In this document: positions 1 to 13,771 of the stretch, piece after piece
Layout: every line of letters begins with the position of its first letter
Numbering within the stretch: position 1 is the stretch's first letter
Source: Pleurotus ostreatus/Saccharomyces cerevisiae fusant
Taxonomy: Eukaryota; Opisthokonta
Reading direction: 5' to 3'
Length of the DNA stretch: 64,000 bases
Assembly (NCBI GenBank): GCA_024196135.1
Contig: JAMQCK010000017.1
Span: forward strand, 1 to 64,000
The notes under the pieces: generated by a model
Told to the model about the DNA's origin: nothing
The model's input: the letters and a program-made list of their open reading frames with translations, nothing else
Database searches by the model: none
Translations under genes and position numbers: made by a program

Positions 1-2634
1 TGCGCGTCCATGAATGACAGCAATTCAGAGTGAACCGCCTGCCGCCGCCTATGCACCGAGCGAGCCGCCGCCGCAACGACCGGGTCTCCCCCACCAGATT
101 CCTCCGAATCCTCCCAATTCAACACATCCAAGTCCTCCTCTTCCTCTTCCCCCCTCCCACCCGCACGCGTCGTGCAATGCAGCTGCAGCGCGTTAATCGC
201 ATGCCGCAGATCACACCCAGAAGCCGCTCGCGTGTCCTCGGCGTCGAACCGGGAGTCGCAGAAGCGCGCGACGTCCTCACGCGGCACCAGCCGCGCGTGT
301 TTGTAGCACAGAGATTGTAAGAGGGAAGTCGCTAGTGGGGCGGGGCAGCGCGAGAAATGCAGGACATGTTGCAGGGGGATGTCGTAGGCCCACAAAGGCA
401 CGATCGATAGGTCTGCGAGGCGCGCGCGTCAGCTGGCGAACCCTGGGCTAGCGGCGGAGATATCACTGACCATTGCACGTTAGCACCACTGGGCGGCGGC
501 TGGACTTGATGAACGTGACGAGGGAGGGCCAGAAATTCGTATCCTCCTTGAACAGGATGTCGACCTCTTCCAGAAGGATGAGCGACTGTCGGAACGTCGC
601 CCCGTTCTCTTTGGAAGCGGGGGATGGTGAGGCAGCATCAGTGACCGGCGAAGCAGCACCAGCGCCCGGCGAGGCAGAGTCCGCAGGCGGCTCCTCGTCG
701 GCTGCCTTCGGCTTCATCAGTGCCGCAAAAGCGTTCTTGGCCTTCGTGCCACCCGCCGCGTCCGCCCTCGCCTGCCGTACCATATGGTTGCGACCGACAT
801 TGCCCACAAGATGGTCGACGGAAGCACCGTTGCGACGTCCTATGCCCGGGTAGACCTCGAAGACCTCGAAGCCAAGCTCGGCCGCGCAGGCATAGACCGC
901 CGCCGTCTTCCCGCTTCCAGAGGGGCCTGTCAGCAATATAGCGTTTCGTACAGGCTGCGTCGCACGCGTAAGAGTGGGCAAAGTGGGAGGCGGCGCGGGA
1001 GTAGGTGCGGCTGGCGGTGGGACGGGAGGATAAACTGCAGCGGGTGGCGGCCAGTTATAGTACGGGTAGGGATTTGGAGCGAGGTTCTGAGGAAAGACAT
1101 TATAGGCGAGGGTCGGGTATGCTTGAGGTTGTGGGTACGGCATGTATTGGGAGTACATCGGCGCAAATTGCATGAAGTTGGGGTAGTAAGCGCCCGTTTG
1201 CGGCGGCATCCACATGTACGGATTGTGAGGGGCGACGGTGTGATTAGCATAGGCTAATGGTGCCGCAGGTGCAGATATTGAGGGTGGTATTGGCGGCGTC
1301 GACGGCGGAGGTGCGGCCACACTATCATCTTTGCGTTGCAATCGTGTTGGGACATACTCGTCCTCATCGCCACCGACCGGTCCCCACTCCTCTTCCTCGT
1401 CCTCCTCTGCATAGTCGTCGCCAGTCTCGACAATGAAGTTGTCGTCGTCACTATCCAGCCGCAGCCGTTTCCGTGTACGCCTTTTCGATGCGCCTATAGG
1501 ACGCTTGGCAGCCTTCGGTTTGGGCTTCGGTTTTGGAGTTTCCGAGCCGGCGTCGCTGGAGGTCGCGAGATTGCTGACATCCAGTTGGAGCTTTTTCAGC
1601 CAGTCGCGCAGATATGTGGCATTGCGCTCGTTGCCAAGCACGGCGTCTGAGGATTGAGGCATGCATTGCTGGGCCCAGGTAGAGTGGGCTTTCTCGCTGT
1701 CCTCTACACTGTCTTGAAGCAGGAGGGAGATAGCTGTGTGTCCGCGATGTTCCTCGGGAATAGTCGTTAAGTACGACTCGCGCTCTGAGGTGTCGGGTTG
1801 TACAGCTTGGCTGGAAGAGCCAGTAGTTGACCCATTGGCATCCCGGTCTACCAGGTTGAGGGAACCTAAGGTTGCGGAATGTTCGTCGACATCGCGCCAG
1901 GTAGACTGTCGGGGTGGGTAAAAGGCTGCGCGAGGTGTGGGGTGCACCAGTTGGGGTCCCCGGACATGTTGACTGTTACTGCCGGGGTACACAGGTAGCA
2001 ACTCCTCGACCTTGGCTCGCGCTGCCTTCGAGGGGCTCGGTGGCGCAACGCGCGGCTTGAAGAAGGGGTGGGCAGGCTTAGGCGGGTTAGGAGGGGATGC
2101 AATCACGATCGGTGCGTCTCTAGATGTGCCAATGACAGGTGTGGAGGGAACCTGAGGCTTCAAGACTTTTCGCGGCGTGTTTGGAGGGACAGGAGCAGCC
2201 GGTGTGTCTTTCTCATCTTCGACCCCGATCTCGATGGGTAGAGGTGAGCTTGGAGGTCCAGATGAGGGTGGGGGATTTGTCCATGGAGATGAAGCGGCAG
2301 GTGAGGAAGCTAACGAACACATGTCAGGCCGGATAGCACGCGTTTTAGTAAAACGCACTGGTGGCGGCTTCAGCCGACGCGTCCACGGGTTCAGGTTCAA
2401 CGATCTGTGGTGGCGAAGAAGGCAACGCCTCAGGCTTCAGCTCTTGACTGCCTTGGGCCGATCCGTTGGTCTCTGCATTCGCATCTGTTTTTCCCTTCTT
2501 CTGGAAGTGATCAAACAATGTGCGTTGCTGAGAGGTCTTAAGCCAATTAGTCAGTGCCTGTCGCGCTGTAGGGCGTTGGTTCCCACCGAGTTCTTCAAAG
2601 AGCCTTTCGAGGTCGACTTCTTCTTGGGCGGCAT
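1..2634 (-). CDS. ELG1: ELG1/ATAD5-type RFC-like AAA+ ATPase, 3' end missing
   Basis: Large subunit of the alternative clamp loader that unloads PCNA from chromatin (family knowledge). Proposed exons on the minus strand: 2634-2587, 2536-2359, 2309-471 and 412-1, continuing past the left edge. The introns (50, 49 and 58 bp) have CTGAC-type branch points and keep one frame for about 825 residues. Residues near 20-27 read QRTLFDHF, a PIP-box-like PCNA-binding motif just after a basic start (MPPKKK). A long acidic, Pro-rich linker follows. Walker A GPSGSGKT lies near residue 535 and Walker B-like LILLEEVDILF further on, then RRPVVLTCND, which fits the AAA+ core of this family. The last visible part has the lid-like segment LRHAINALQLHC and an acidic tail. 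Divergent from the JmjC gene across 150 bp. The family call is secure; the N-terminal splicing is my reconstruction. Confidence 0.85.
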
Positions 2635-2702
2635 GGGGCAGACGAGCGACACGTCCCGGGGAGACGAGGATGAGCGCGCTTGACAAACCGCGTTCGCCTC
2701 GG

Positions 2703-2746
2703 ACGCGTCCGAGTGATGGGCGCGTGCCCCAATCGAGGTGACGTCA
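2703..2746. promoter_or_regulatory. ACGCGT and TGACGTCA sites in the shared ELG1/JmjC promoter
   Basis: The 150 bp between the two start codons contains ACGCGT (2703-2708), the MluI cell-cycle box read by MBF-type factors in other fungi, and a perfect TGACGTCA palindrome (2739-2746), the CRE/ATF bZIP site. The MluI box is about 70 bp upstream of the ELG1 start, which would suit an S-phase gene. Function is inferred from motif identity only. Confidence 0.4.
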
Positions 2747-2784
2747 CGCGACCGAGTTCAACTTGGACTCTCACGATCAGCGCC

Positions 2785-4165
<1,381 letters not shown>

Positions 4166-4464
4166 TGAGGAGCAAGTTATTTAGGGGGAGGGTGATAGTG
4201 ATGCGCCATTGGAGTAGTACATTGATCTCGAGGAGCAGTAGTCTATACTGATTGGCGACGATAATCTAGTCGAGTCGGCGCCGGGCTTCTGGATCTTACG
4301 GTGGGACTTCCAAGTCCACGGTCATTTTGGTAAGTGAATGGGTAGACCACTGCGTGCGTGCGAGGTTGGCGGCAGTTACTATAATGAATGCACTTCTCTG
4401 TGTCGTAATATGGGCGCTTTTGCAGCCTTCGAGGGGCATTGTAGACTGCGATTCGATGCAATGA

Positions 4465-5845
4465 TCAGACTGCAAGATGAAAACACATCGCGTACGTCGG
4501 TACTGAGGCAGTCACAAGTCCGGGCCCAGAGGGTGCCCCCTCTTCACCGTCCCCGGGGCAGCGACAAGGGTTCTCGTCGGAGGGTAGAGGTGACATTCCC
4601 TCCTCTTGTATTGATTCCCAGACATCCATAGCCCAAACCTCTATGCTTGGCCCATACCCGATCTCTCCTTCATCCTCCGGTTCCTCCTCGCTGCTCTCGC
4701 CCTCGCCCACACCACTCCACGAGGCTGACTCATCGGATGGGGGAGCACGCCTTAGAGGAGTACGGTATCCAGAATTTGTGCCACTCCATTCTGACCCTTG
4801 TCCTCCCTGTCGTCGTTCTTCGCCAAAGCGGTCATCGCCATCTCCATCTTCGCTGGCGTAGCTAGAACCCACGCGACCTTGGCCGTCACCAACTGGATTG
4901 TCCTGCCACTCGGTAGTCGGCACGGCGTGCATCCATGCGTCGTAGATGTCCCAGACATCGAGCACTCTCAGGCGATCCCTAGGGCCAAGATTGGGGAAAT
5001 CGCGCTCGAGGTGGGCTTCGGTCGGGCGGCGACCTTCGTAGAATTCGAACAGCTTTCGCCCGGTGTTGCAGATGACGAGATGGTACGGAACATGGAGCGA
5101 TCCTGTTGGCAGAAGGACGAAGGGATAGTAGTGGTTATCGGAGTATGCGAGTCACATTTGGAGACGACCTCGGGGATTACGCTGATCGGACGAGTTCCGT
5201 GGCAGGGAAGGGAATTAGCCTGTAGTAGAAGCGTTCGGGCCCGAGATAGAACTAGGCTGATGAGCATGTTGAGTGTGTCGCTGACGGCAGCACATACCTC
5301 CTTGGGATCACGACGTGCGTTGGCATAGTTTGCAGTCACACCAGCGGTTGTGGTGCCCGTATAGGCTCGACACATCTGGCGGATCACGTCGTCCAGGTCT
5401 GAAGCCAAAACCACCCGTTGTGTTTCTGCCCTTCTGTGCGGTCAAAGAATTCGTGCAGGACTACGTCAACTGCCAGCAAGTGAGCCACATCGAACAAATG
5501 ACCGAGTGCAGCGTTCACGGGGATGGATATTGCACCTCGTACCGACATTGAATGCCTGGTACTGCATGCCCCATGCCCATTCTAACTTTGTCAGCTTGAG
5601 AATAGCCTTAGCTAGATGTTATCGTATGTAATGAACAGATGTGCTTACAATGTCTTCGGCAGTGGCACGCTCAACGACATACGCGTACTCCAAGTATGTC
5701 ACGGTGTTGGAAGCTAAGGTTACGACGCAGTATGGCGATTTTGCGCTTGGCTGAAGCGCCTTGATTGCACTGTCGACGTTTCTCCGCTGAGCAGACCCAA
5801 TAGATGACTGCTTGTGGGAGCGCTTGCGCGGCGTGAATAGGAGGC
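4465..5845 (-). pseudogene. Decayed copy of an HNH-nuclease-like gene
   Basis: Inverted, diverged copy of the intact gene at 45723-47132. By eye roughly nine in ten bases match in the stretches compared, and all three intron positions are shared. It retains LHEFFDR, HNGWFWL, WDIYDAWMHAVPTTEW and the acidic Ser-rich tail. Damage is clear. The first His of the HNH motif is Tyr (codon at 5681-5679). The reading frame breaks just after GWFWL by one missing base. About four bases are missing near the start of the last exon. No in-frame ATG lies at the position matching the intact start. Probably not a working nuclease. The 3' part still has a long open frame (4465-4965), so a truncated product cannot be excluded. 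Confidence 0.65.
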
Positions 5846-6462
5846 TTTGGCATGGTCAGTTTGTGGAGGTGCTGGCTGCAACGGAGGGCGCTGAAGGGAA
5901 TTGGCCATCTTCCAGTTCAGACTTCAAATCCAAAGGGTCGAGCATGCTAAGATAATGAGCTGTTCGGCTGGGACCAAGTGGCCATAAGCGCTTTTACATT
6001 AAAACGTGGATTTCCCACGCGTTGTGCCCCCCGGATTTTCAACGTTCAGATTGAGGAGAATTTGTCCAATCGCCAGTGAGAGCGCTTTGAGTCGCAATAG
6101 TAACGGGGACGATTCCCTTTCGCGTGCTGCTAGTTCCAACCCAGAAGTTTGACCTTTGTCTCTCGGGGATACCCGAATCCAGGGAAGGAGCGGGTGTGAA
6201 TGGGGGATTCTGGAGGAAGGTCGTGAGCGAGTCCCGGGTCTGAATAGCTAGTCATCGGGGAGTACCAGAATATCATCCTTCGTCCCAGATGCAGCAGCTC
6301 GGGCAAGATTATCGATCGCAGCTACCGGGGCTTCTGATGCGCGACCATTACTTACTACTGATTTGGAGGTAGTGCTTCATACTAAAGTCCTAATTTATGT
6401 ATGTCGTTCATTCAATGTGTCTGCTCCATCCCCTGCGCCGCCAGAAGTCGTTTGGACCTCGC
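5846..6462. other. Intergenic, no gene seen
   Basis: About 0.6 kb between the decayed HNH-like copy and the 3' end of the E2 fusion gene. I see no supported coding exon, repeat or RNA gene in it. Confidence 0.5.
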
Positions 6463-9400
6463 CTACAGGTTGGCCAACAACGCCTTCAGCTCATCCACGT
6501 CCCTCTTGAACGCCGTCGAGTTCCTGGCCCCCGGAAGTGCACCGCGCAGGCCACCAGCCGAGCTTGCTACTGAGCCCCCGTCCTGGGCGAGCTGGAAACC
6601 GTCGTCCTCCTCGAGCCACTTGTCGAGCTGCGCCGTGATGGAGCGCGCCTTTAGGCGAAAGTGCGTCTGGATGATGTCGGCGAAAGGCTCGGGCGGGTTC
6701 TTCAAGTTTTCGAGCATCTGAAGAGCGGGCCAATTAGCTTGGGAGTGCAGGAGAAAAGGAATTGCAACGCACAGCGATCCTGACGTTCATTCGACGGCAG
6801 TTCTTGGTGTCTGGAGAAAGGTTAGCAGACGTGTGCTGACGTGAGGTTAGGTCTACTTACAGGCCATGGACGCCGGAGACCCTTGCTGGTTCGCCCATCC
6901 GGGTTCGTTCAAGTACGGCTCATCACATAAGATCATGGATTGAATGGAGATGAGGACCTGGCGTATATCAGTACCCATCTGGTCGACGCAGAACAAAGAG
7001 GCGAACCTGCAACAAAGTAGACTTGCCAGCTACCCAGCCTGGTCCTGACCACGTCCCGAGCAGTGACAGGCAGACCTTGCCATCCTGAAAAACCGGTCGA
7101 TATTAGATACGGGCAGCGATGGAAGAAACGTACGGCGTAGAGATTAGGATTAAAACGATACTGTCCACCACCAGTCTGGGAGTCGATGGATGAGTGGTTA
7201 TCTGCATGAAATGACGATACGACGTACCGTCATGTACTTGACGCTGGGTGGCGACTGATTGTACGTCGCACCCAAGAAGATGTCGAAGCAGTAGCTGTAT
7301 AGGGTCAGCTTCAAGTCCCTTCTTTAGGGCGGAGATGCGCTCACCATCCGTTGTAGTAACTGAAGAGGGGTTCAGCTCCATGTTCAGACGCTATACTGAC
7401 CCTACTTACGGAGTGCCTTCAGGGCCAGTGATAAGCGCTTTGATAACATCCACTCGAGTCTCATCAACGCGCAGGAAGATAGACGAATGCCATGCCACAG
7501 GTAAATTGGTGGTGAGAGTAGCAAGCTAAGGCATTTGTTAGCGCATAGGTCGCGTTCGTCGACGGGGTTGTACCGTACCTCCTTCGCAATCGCAAGTGAT
7601 CGCTTGGGGATATCCGACGTCGCCAGCATCCGCGCCTCGTTATTGTAGTAGAACTTGTAATGCGGCGTCCCATCCTCCGTTTCCAGATCCGGCACCGTAA
7701 GGTCGCAGTATTCAAACCGTACCTGCGTCGCCCAGTCCACATACGCCTTCATCGCATCCTCCTCCGTGTCGCCTGCCTGCACCGCATACGCCTCCGCGCC
7801 CGCGCTCGTGGTGTTGACCTTCGGCAGCGAGTCGTGGAGGCGCTTCACAAACGCGTCGCCCTTCGTCTCGCGCAGCGAGCGGTCAATCGCCTGCGCGGTA
7901 GCGACGATACGCGTGCAGAAGCTGAGCAGCCGCTCGTTCTCCTCGTTCATCGCGCGCGGCTCCTCGCGCGACTTGCCCTTGTTGTCATTCGTCATCCGCT
8001 TTTGCTCCTCGGTGAGCTCGACCTCGGAGGGCTCTTGTGCCTTCATGCCCTCGAGGCCCTTCAGCGCAGCCCGAGCTTGGATGGCGATCGACTCAAGGAG
8101 CTCACGCGGCCCGGCGCTACCTTCGTAGACGATGGTGCGCTCGCGGACCGGAGGACCATTGGAGGACTTCCGCGTTGTGGTGGTCTTTACGGACTGCGGG
8201 ACCATGATAGGCATCCCCATCATGCTAGCCAGCGCTTCGTGGTTCGAAATGGTCTGCCAAAGGGTTACAACATGTACGCTGAATGTGTTCGGGACATCCT
8301 ACCTCCAGCCATTCCAACAACTCAAAGTATAGAGTTGAACGCTCAGACATATCGGCAAGCGAGTCGTTTCTCAAGAGGGTACTGCAGACATAGTTGAATC
8401 GTCGACGTAGGTGAGCAAGCGCCGTCGGGTGAACAAGATAATCGCTGGTTCGACTGCCGCCGGGTCTACGCAGGGATGGAAGATACTCGCGTATCTGTGT
8501 CAGGAGCGCAGCGATCGTTCTGTCCTTTGCCTGCTGCAGTGCCATGGCTTCTTGTTGACCAGAGTGCTGTTCTCGTCAGACGACGTTGCGAAGCTTACAA
8601 ACTCACTCACGTCCTCTTTCTGGTCACCTGCGTAGCCAATGCCACCCTTCTGCTTCACAGAAACGCCCGCGTAGTACGTATCATCGTCGTCGTCTCCAGA
8701 CGGCAAGGTCGGAGTTTGTGTTTTCCGTCGCTTGGCCGTCCGCTCAGCGTTTCTGCTAGGCCCCTGCTCGCGCTGCTCCACGAACATTTGCTCCAGCATG
8801 GAGAGACCGACACCAAGGAGGACACCCTGCAGATTAGAGCAGTGAAATAGCGGGTTATCGTCCTGAGCCATAGAAGGGCGTTTGACCTTGTCTGCAGACA
8901 GATGCTCGCCGCAAGCAAAGCAGAAGTCTGTCTGGCAGTTGGGACACCTCCTTTGAAGGATACCTCGCAGGTGATCAATGTACTGCGAGAAGGAGGGCTG
9001 CTCCGCATCGTTAGGGCATGCGCGCTTACGTTCCGCGTCGCGACATACATATATCGTGAAGAAGTCGCGCTTGTGACGTTGGATGCTGTAGGTGCAGCCT
9101 GCGTTCGGACAGGGGCAAGCGCCTTCGCTGAGTTGTGTGTAGAGTTGGAAGAGGAAACTCTGTTCGGATCCCTCGGAGCAACCCTTCATCCATTGGCCTT
9201 GGGTCATGAGCTTTGCCTTGCGTCCATCGGAGAGGGTGACTTCTTCTGGTTCCTCCTCAACCTCGATGACCTCTTCGCGGCGATCCTTGGAAAAGAAGAT
9301 GCCTGACACGCTAATTAAGACGGGATAGTACGCGCAGTGAGGGTTTGGACGCACCGGCGTAGGGGTCAGCTTGTGCACCACCATTATTTGTAGGCCCGTC

Positions 9401-10048
9401 TCCGAAATCGGAGTCGTAATCGAAGTATTCTGGAGGACGACCAGTCAGTCCACATCCCGTGCACGCGACGCGCCGCATGTACCGTCATCATCTTCCGCCT
9501 CGCCATCGCCGTCTTCATCTTCATCCTCGTCCTCGCCGTCCTCTGGCTCCGGTGTCTGATTCGCACAGTCAGCACGCGTCTTGTGTGGCACCGAGTACAC
9601 ACGCACTGCAAGTCGTTTGGAAGCCTTCGACGAGGAGGTCGCGGCCATGGGGCTGTCTCCATCCTCGTCCTTCACATCCGCGAACTCGCCTTCGAAGAAC
9701 TTCTCGGCGGCCTCCATGACATCTTTATACCGCCGCAACGCGGCGCGCGCCTGCGCTGTCGTCGCGCCCTACCGATAAAGGTCAGAGCGCGCGTGGCGCA
9801 CGGGGGGATCGCGTACCATCTCAACCAACTGCTGCACTTCTCTATGGGACATGTCGTGCAGACCGTTCGTCACGCTCACTGGGAAAACCACAAATACGTT
9901 CGAGTGAAGAGATTGCAGACAAAAACCGGCTCGTCGTCGTCGACCTGAAAGAACAACAGACGCCGCGGCTCACCGGTCCATCCTCATTTACGTAAGTTCC
10001 ACACGTGGGCCACACTTGGCTCTCCCACTTCGAAGTCGTCAAGTTCAT
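6463..10048 (-). CDS. UBA / Cys-rich (RBR-like) / E2 (UBC) fusion protein
   Basis: Combines, in one chain of about 930 residues, a UBA-like helix bundle (LVEMGATTAQARAALRR, exons ending 9817 and starting 9768), an acidic linker, a Cys-rich segment like IBR/RING2 (CPCPNAGCTY, RRCPNCQTDFCFACGEH), and a C-terminal UBC domain from about residue 690. The E2 core reads YRFNPNLYADGKVCLSLL with a Cys near residue 781. The usual HPN is NPN, and the segment resembles the UBE2O/BIRC6 E2 class. Proposed 17 exons; those from 9768 to the stop at 6463 sum to a whole number of codons and include a 15-nt exon at 7360-7346. Near 9880-9886 the frame is off by one base after YLWFS. One extra C in the CCC run would join the exons perfectly. 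The true start may differ from 10048. Likely a ubiquitin enzyme carrying E3-like and E2 functions. Confidence 0.7.
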
Positions 10049-10426
10049 TATCTCGACACCTCGCCCAACAACCCAAAGGCGGCAGTCGTTAGCTGTATGT
10101 GCATACTATAAATAAGCAAACACACAAATGGACCCCTCAGACAAGTATGGAAAAAAGCAGACAGATTGGAACAGTTCCCACAACCAACGAACGAGTAATT
10201 ACACTGAAGACGGAAACCGGCTCGCGAGCGAGCCCGCCTCGCTGAGAAAAGGTCAGGACGTAGTCTAGAAGGAGAACGTATGCACGGTGAGCGTTTGATA
10301 GTCACGCAAGGGATACATTCGCCGTTGGTACAATGATACATATCCCGCAGGTCCGTTGACCTGGAAGAGGAAGGAGTGAGGACACATACGGTAGACGGGC
10401 GTAAATTGGGGCGAGCGTGAATATGA
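10049..10426. other. Intergenic between OPY2 3' end and the E2 fusion gene
   Basis: About 380 bp holding the OPY2 3' flank and the promoter of the E2 fusion gene. No coding exon is supported. Long open frames here run into OPY2 out of frame. Confidence 0.5.
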
Positions 10427-12396
10427 CTATGACTTTCTGTCCTGCGGCTGGACATTGTCCCTGTCGAAGCCTAGAGGGTACGACGAGAGATCGCTGGTGA
10501 TAGCGAGTGTGTCCAAGCTCGCCCTGTGTCGCTCGCCGTATGCTGGCGGGTAAGACGAGGGCGGGTTGGCCGCATGGGAGTCGTCAGAGCCAGGGCCATT
10601 GTCAATCTGGAATGGGAAGGATCCCAGACCAGAAGACGCTGTCGACAGCTGCGACGCCGTCGACATACCCAGCATCTTACGGGACGGAGGCGCGGGCAGA
10701 TCGCTTTCCTCCGCCACGTCGGCCGCGGTCTTGGATAGAGCGGGGACTGGCGGTACATTAGGCGAAGGTGCACGCATAGATTGTTGGCTAAGAGGTGATG
10801 CGGGTGGCGTCCTCGTGGGGAGGTTGGAGATCGGGGATGGGGGCACGAAGGGGAAGGCTTCAAGGAGAGAGTCGGTGCGGGACGCGGTGGTCATGACGGA
10901 GGTCGCGGACATGCGTTTCGCGCCCGGTCGGCCCTGGGCTTGCGCTGCTGCCTGCGCCTGCGCATGGGCGAGCGCTTCCCGCTGTTGTTCCATCAGCGAG
11001 CCCGACATGCCAGTCGCAGCGGCTGGTGGCGTCACAATTTTGCCCATTGTTGTCCGGTAGGGCGAACGCGGGAAAGCAGCGGTGGCGGGTGTGCTGCCAG
11101 CGCTGCTCAGGGTGCCGAAGCCGACTTGAACGCGTGTTGCGCTGCCGATGTCGATGATTGACCCTGCCTGGGTGCCGATACTGGCTGGCCGGCTGGGCCC
11201 CTCGAGCGCATCGTGGTCATAGGTTGCGCGCGTGGGAGTGCGCCCGCCGAATGTTGTTGTTGTGCCACTTGGGGACTTCTGAGAATTCTGAGAGAAGCCG
11301 CCGGTCGCCAGAGCTGACGCGTTCACGTCGCTGAATGGATCCTTGATCTCCAACTCCTGCCCGTTCTCTTCCTCCTCCTTCACGATGTCCGACGGGCCGA
11401 ACGAAGTGACCGCCAGAGGGGACGATGCCGCGGGTTTCGGCGCTAGGCCAGGAACCTTCAGACTGTCCCCATTTTGGCCTGGTGGTGCGCTGACAAGCTC
11501 CGCTTTGACAGCACCGAGCACCTGCCGGACCGCACCCTTTGCGGGGGTCACGATGACGGGGGTATCATGCAGGAAGTCGCTCGAGAAGCTCGCATTCGAC
11601 TGGTACGAGTTCCTCGAGGTGAAGCCGGACACGCCGGAGCGTGCGGACGGGGAGCCGTTCATGACATTGTCGCGGGAAACGTTGACGTGCTCGAGATTGA
11701 GGTCAACTTCTGGTCGCGGTGGGCGAGAGGGGAGAGACGACGTCTCAGACGCGCCCTCTCCAGAGCGCCGGGTGTCGGGGGAGACAAGCGCAATGGGGAT
11801 GACATTGGTGCCTTCCGTACCTGCGGTCTGGATCGAGTTGGCGTCGTCAAACGGATTTGAGTACCCAGTCATCGCCTGGCTTACATGGCGGTGGGACTGG
11901 GACTCCGGGTCCAGGTCGATGGTCGTGTTAGAAGAGGAAGAGTACACGCGCACGGTATGCTCCGTGGGAGGTCGCGACGTCTTCTCGATGGGGTCGGGTC
12001 GGCTGAGCACGTCGGCAGCAGCTGCGGGCTTGTCCTTGGGGGCGTTAGGATCAGCGGCCTTCTTGTCGGCCTGCTTCCTGCGCCACCAGAAGTACCCGCC
12101 AACCAAGAGTGCCAGGAAAGCGAGCACACCAATGACGGCACCTGCGAGGGCTCCCTTGCTGACGCCGCCCGCGCCGGCACTTCCGGAGTCCCCCTTGCTG
12201 ATGCACTTGATTGAGGCGCAAGTATAGCAATCCCTGCGGGCAAAGGACGGGATGATAAGAGGGCGGGCTGCGGCGCAGTGTCGAGGGCGACGCACCTGCT
12301 CACGACAAAGCACTCCTGGTCTGCTGCACAGTTGCACGCCGGCGTTGCACCGCACACCTTGCAGTCGTCGCGGGAGAAGAGACCATCGATTTGCAT
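10427..12396 (-). CDS. OPY2: OPY2-like membrane anchor protein
   Basis: Single-pass plasma-membrane anchor; in yeast Opy2 recruits Ste50 in the HOG and mating MAPK pathways. Two exons, 12396-12296 and 12233-10427, joined by a 62-bp intron, give 635 residues. The N terminus has a compact Cys pattern (CKVC, CNC, ECF, CYTC, KC) within about residues 12-44, matching the extracellular Opy2 domain. A hydrophobic helix follows near residues 61-84, then a basic stop-transfer WWRRKQ. The long cytoplasmic tail is Ser/Thr/Pro/Ala-rich with a poly-Gln/Ala stretch. There is no classical signal peptide, as in yeast Opy2, and no in-frame upstream ATG. The tail is not informative on its own; the call rests on the Cys domain plus the membrane helix. 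Confidence 0.75.
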
Positions 12397-13771
12397 AACG
12401 AACGGGACCAGGGAAAGACAAAGAACGTGGGGGAGTTTGACAGCGTTGTGAGGGAGATGATTGAGGTCAAAGGCCCTGAGCCTGACTACCCAGCAGCGTC
12501 AGCTCTACTTGAGTTCGCTGGCGTAACGGGCAACACAGCGAAGGCGGATCGGACGACGTGGTTCAGGACGAGGAATGCAGTCGCCTCGGTCACAAAGCAG
12601 TCACCATTACATCGTGGGAATAATCCCCAGTGCAACCGGCACGTGCCGCCCGGCAACCGACGCCCACACGCGGCCAAGTTCTTGCCAAGTGCCTGACTTC
12701 TCGGTTGCTCGACACGCCGACAGCATCACCCGCGCGCTGCAGATATCCCGCGGGCTGTATGGGACGGCGCGCAGGTCCAAACGACGCGCGAACAACGTCG
12801 GCCAAGCGGCGGCTTGGGCAATAGCATTCCAGGGCCTCCGGCGGTTGCAAACGCCTGCTCGCCAGCGGGCGCTTGGCTGCCCATTCCCCTGACCATCCGT
12901 ATGATCGCCACCTGATCGCCACCTTGCCGCCTCCAGCGAGAGAACCCTCCAAGCAGGAATTCAACGCAAACTTGTACAGTAGCCTACCTCCATCCGAAAC
13001 ACATACATGTGTTCGCTTGTTTGTGGCATCAAATGCTGCTCTCTCCTGCCTCAACTTCGTGAATCTGTGCAGATCAGTGGGAGCTACATTTGCAGATATG
13101 GCGTATATTCTGCTGAAAAACGACCGTGGGGAAATGCCGCAAGCGGCGTGGGCCGAATCTTTGGCCTCCGAGCGCCATGACTAGAAGTCGGTGGCAAGTC
13201 ATGCTCATCCTGCTCATTGCATTCAGGTCCCCTCCCCCTCCCTCCCAAGCAAAAAGGGAGTGTTTGGTATCTACCTGAGCTGTGTAATTCACCGTCTGTG
13301 TCGTCGTCGGGTGAGTATTCGGGATGCTAGTTGTATTTCTTCTGTTGCCAAGCTCGTGCCGTGTCCCCCTTCGATGGTTTCCTCGCGGCTCGGGCAATGC
13401 TTTATTAGCGCAGAGAAGTATTATACTTGCATAGTCTCATTACTACAAGTCTGTAAGCGACGGAATTTACTCCAACACGACGGGAATTGTGTTCCATCAT
13501 CCCCCCTCCCTCGTGTCCTCCTCGTCCTCCCCTCCTCGCCCTCACCCCTGATTCCTAGCGCAGGCGACTCAACCCCGCCATCCTACATCGTCCCCGCACC
13601 CGACGCGAGCTCGCGTGCGACGCGCTGGGCGCCTTTCCCCTCGCCTCAGCACCTCCACTCCTCCCCTTCCCCATCTATGCCGCGGCGCGCAGCGCGCGGT
13701 AATGCAGCCCGTCCGCTGGCGCAGGGTGCGCCGCGAAGGAAGGCGCGGGGAAAGAGTGCTCACTTCGAGTC
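12397..13771. other. Unassigned region upstream of OPY2
   Basis: About 1.4 kb. Open frames overlap on both strands (for example 13191-13775 plus, 12590-13054 minus) but none shows a motif or a splice pattern I could support. It includes the OPY2 promoter. A pyrimidine-rich tract lies at about 13495-13550. Confidence 0.4.

Noticed and set aside
10048..10455. Minus-strand frame next to OPY2 that could extend that gene
   Set aside because: It overlaps the OPY2 stop in another frame and has no family signal.
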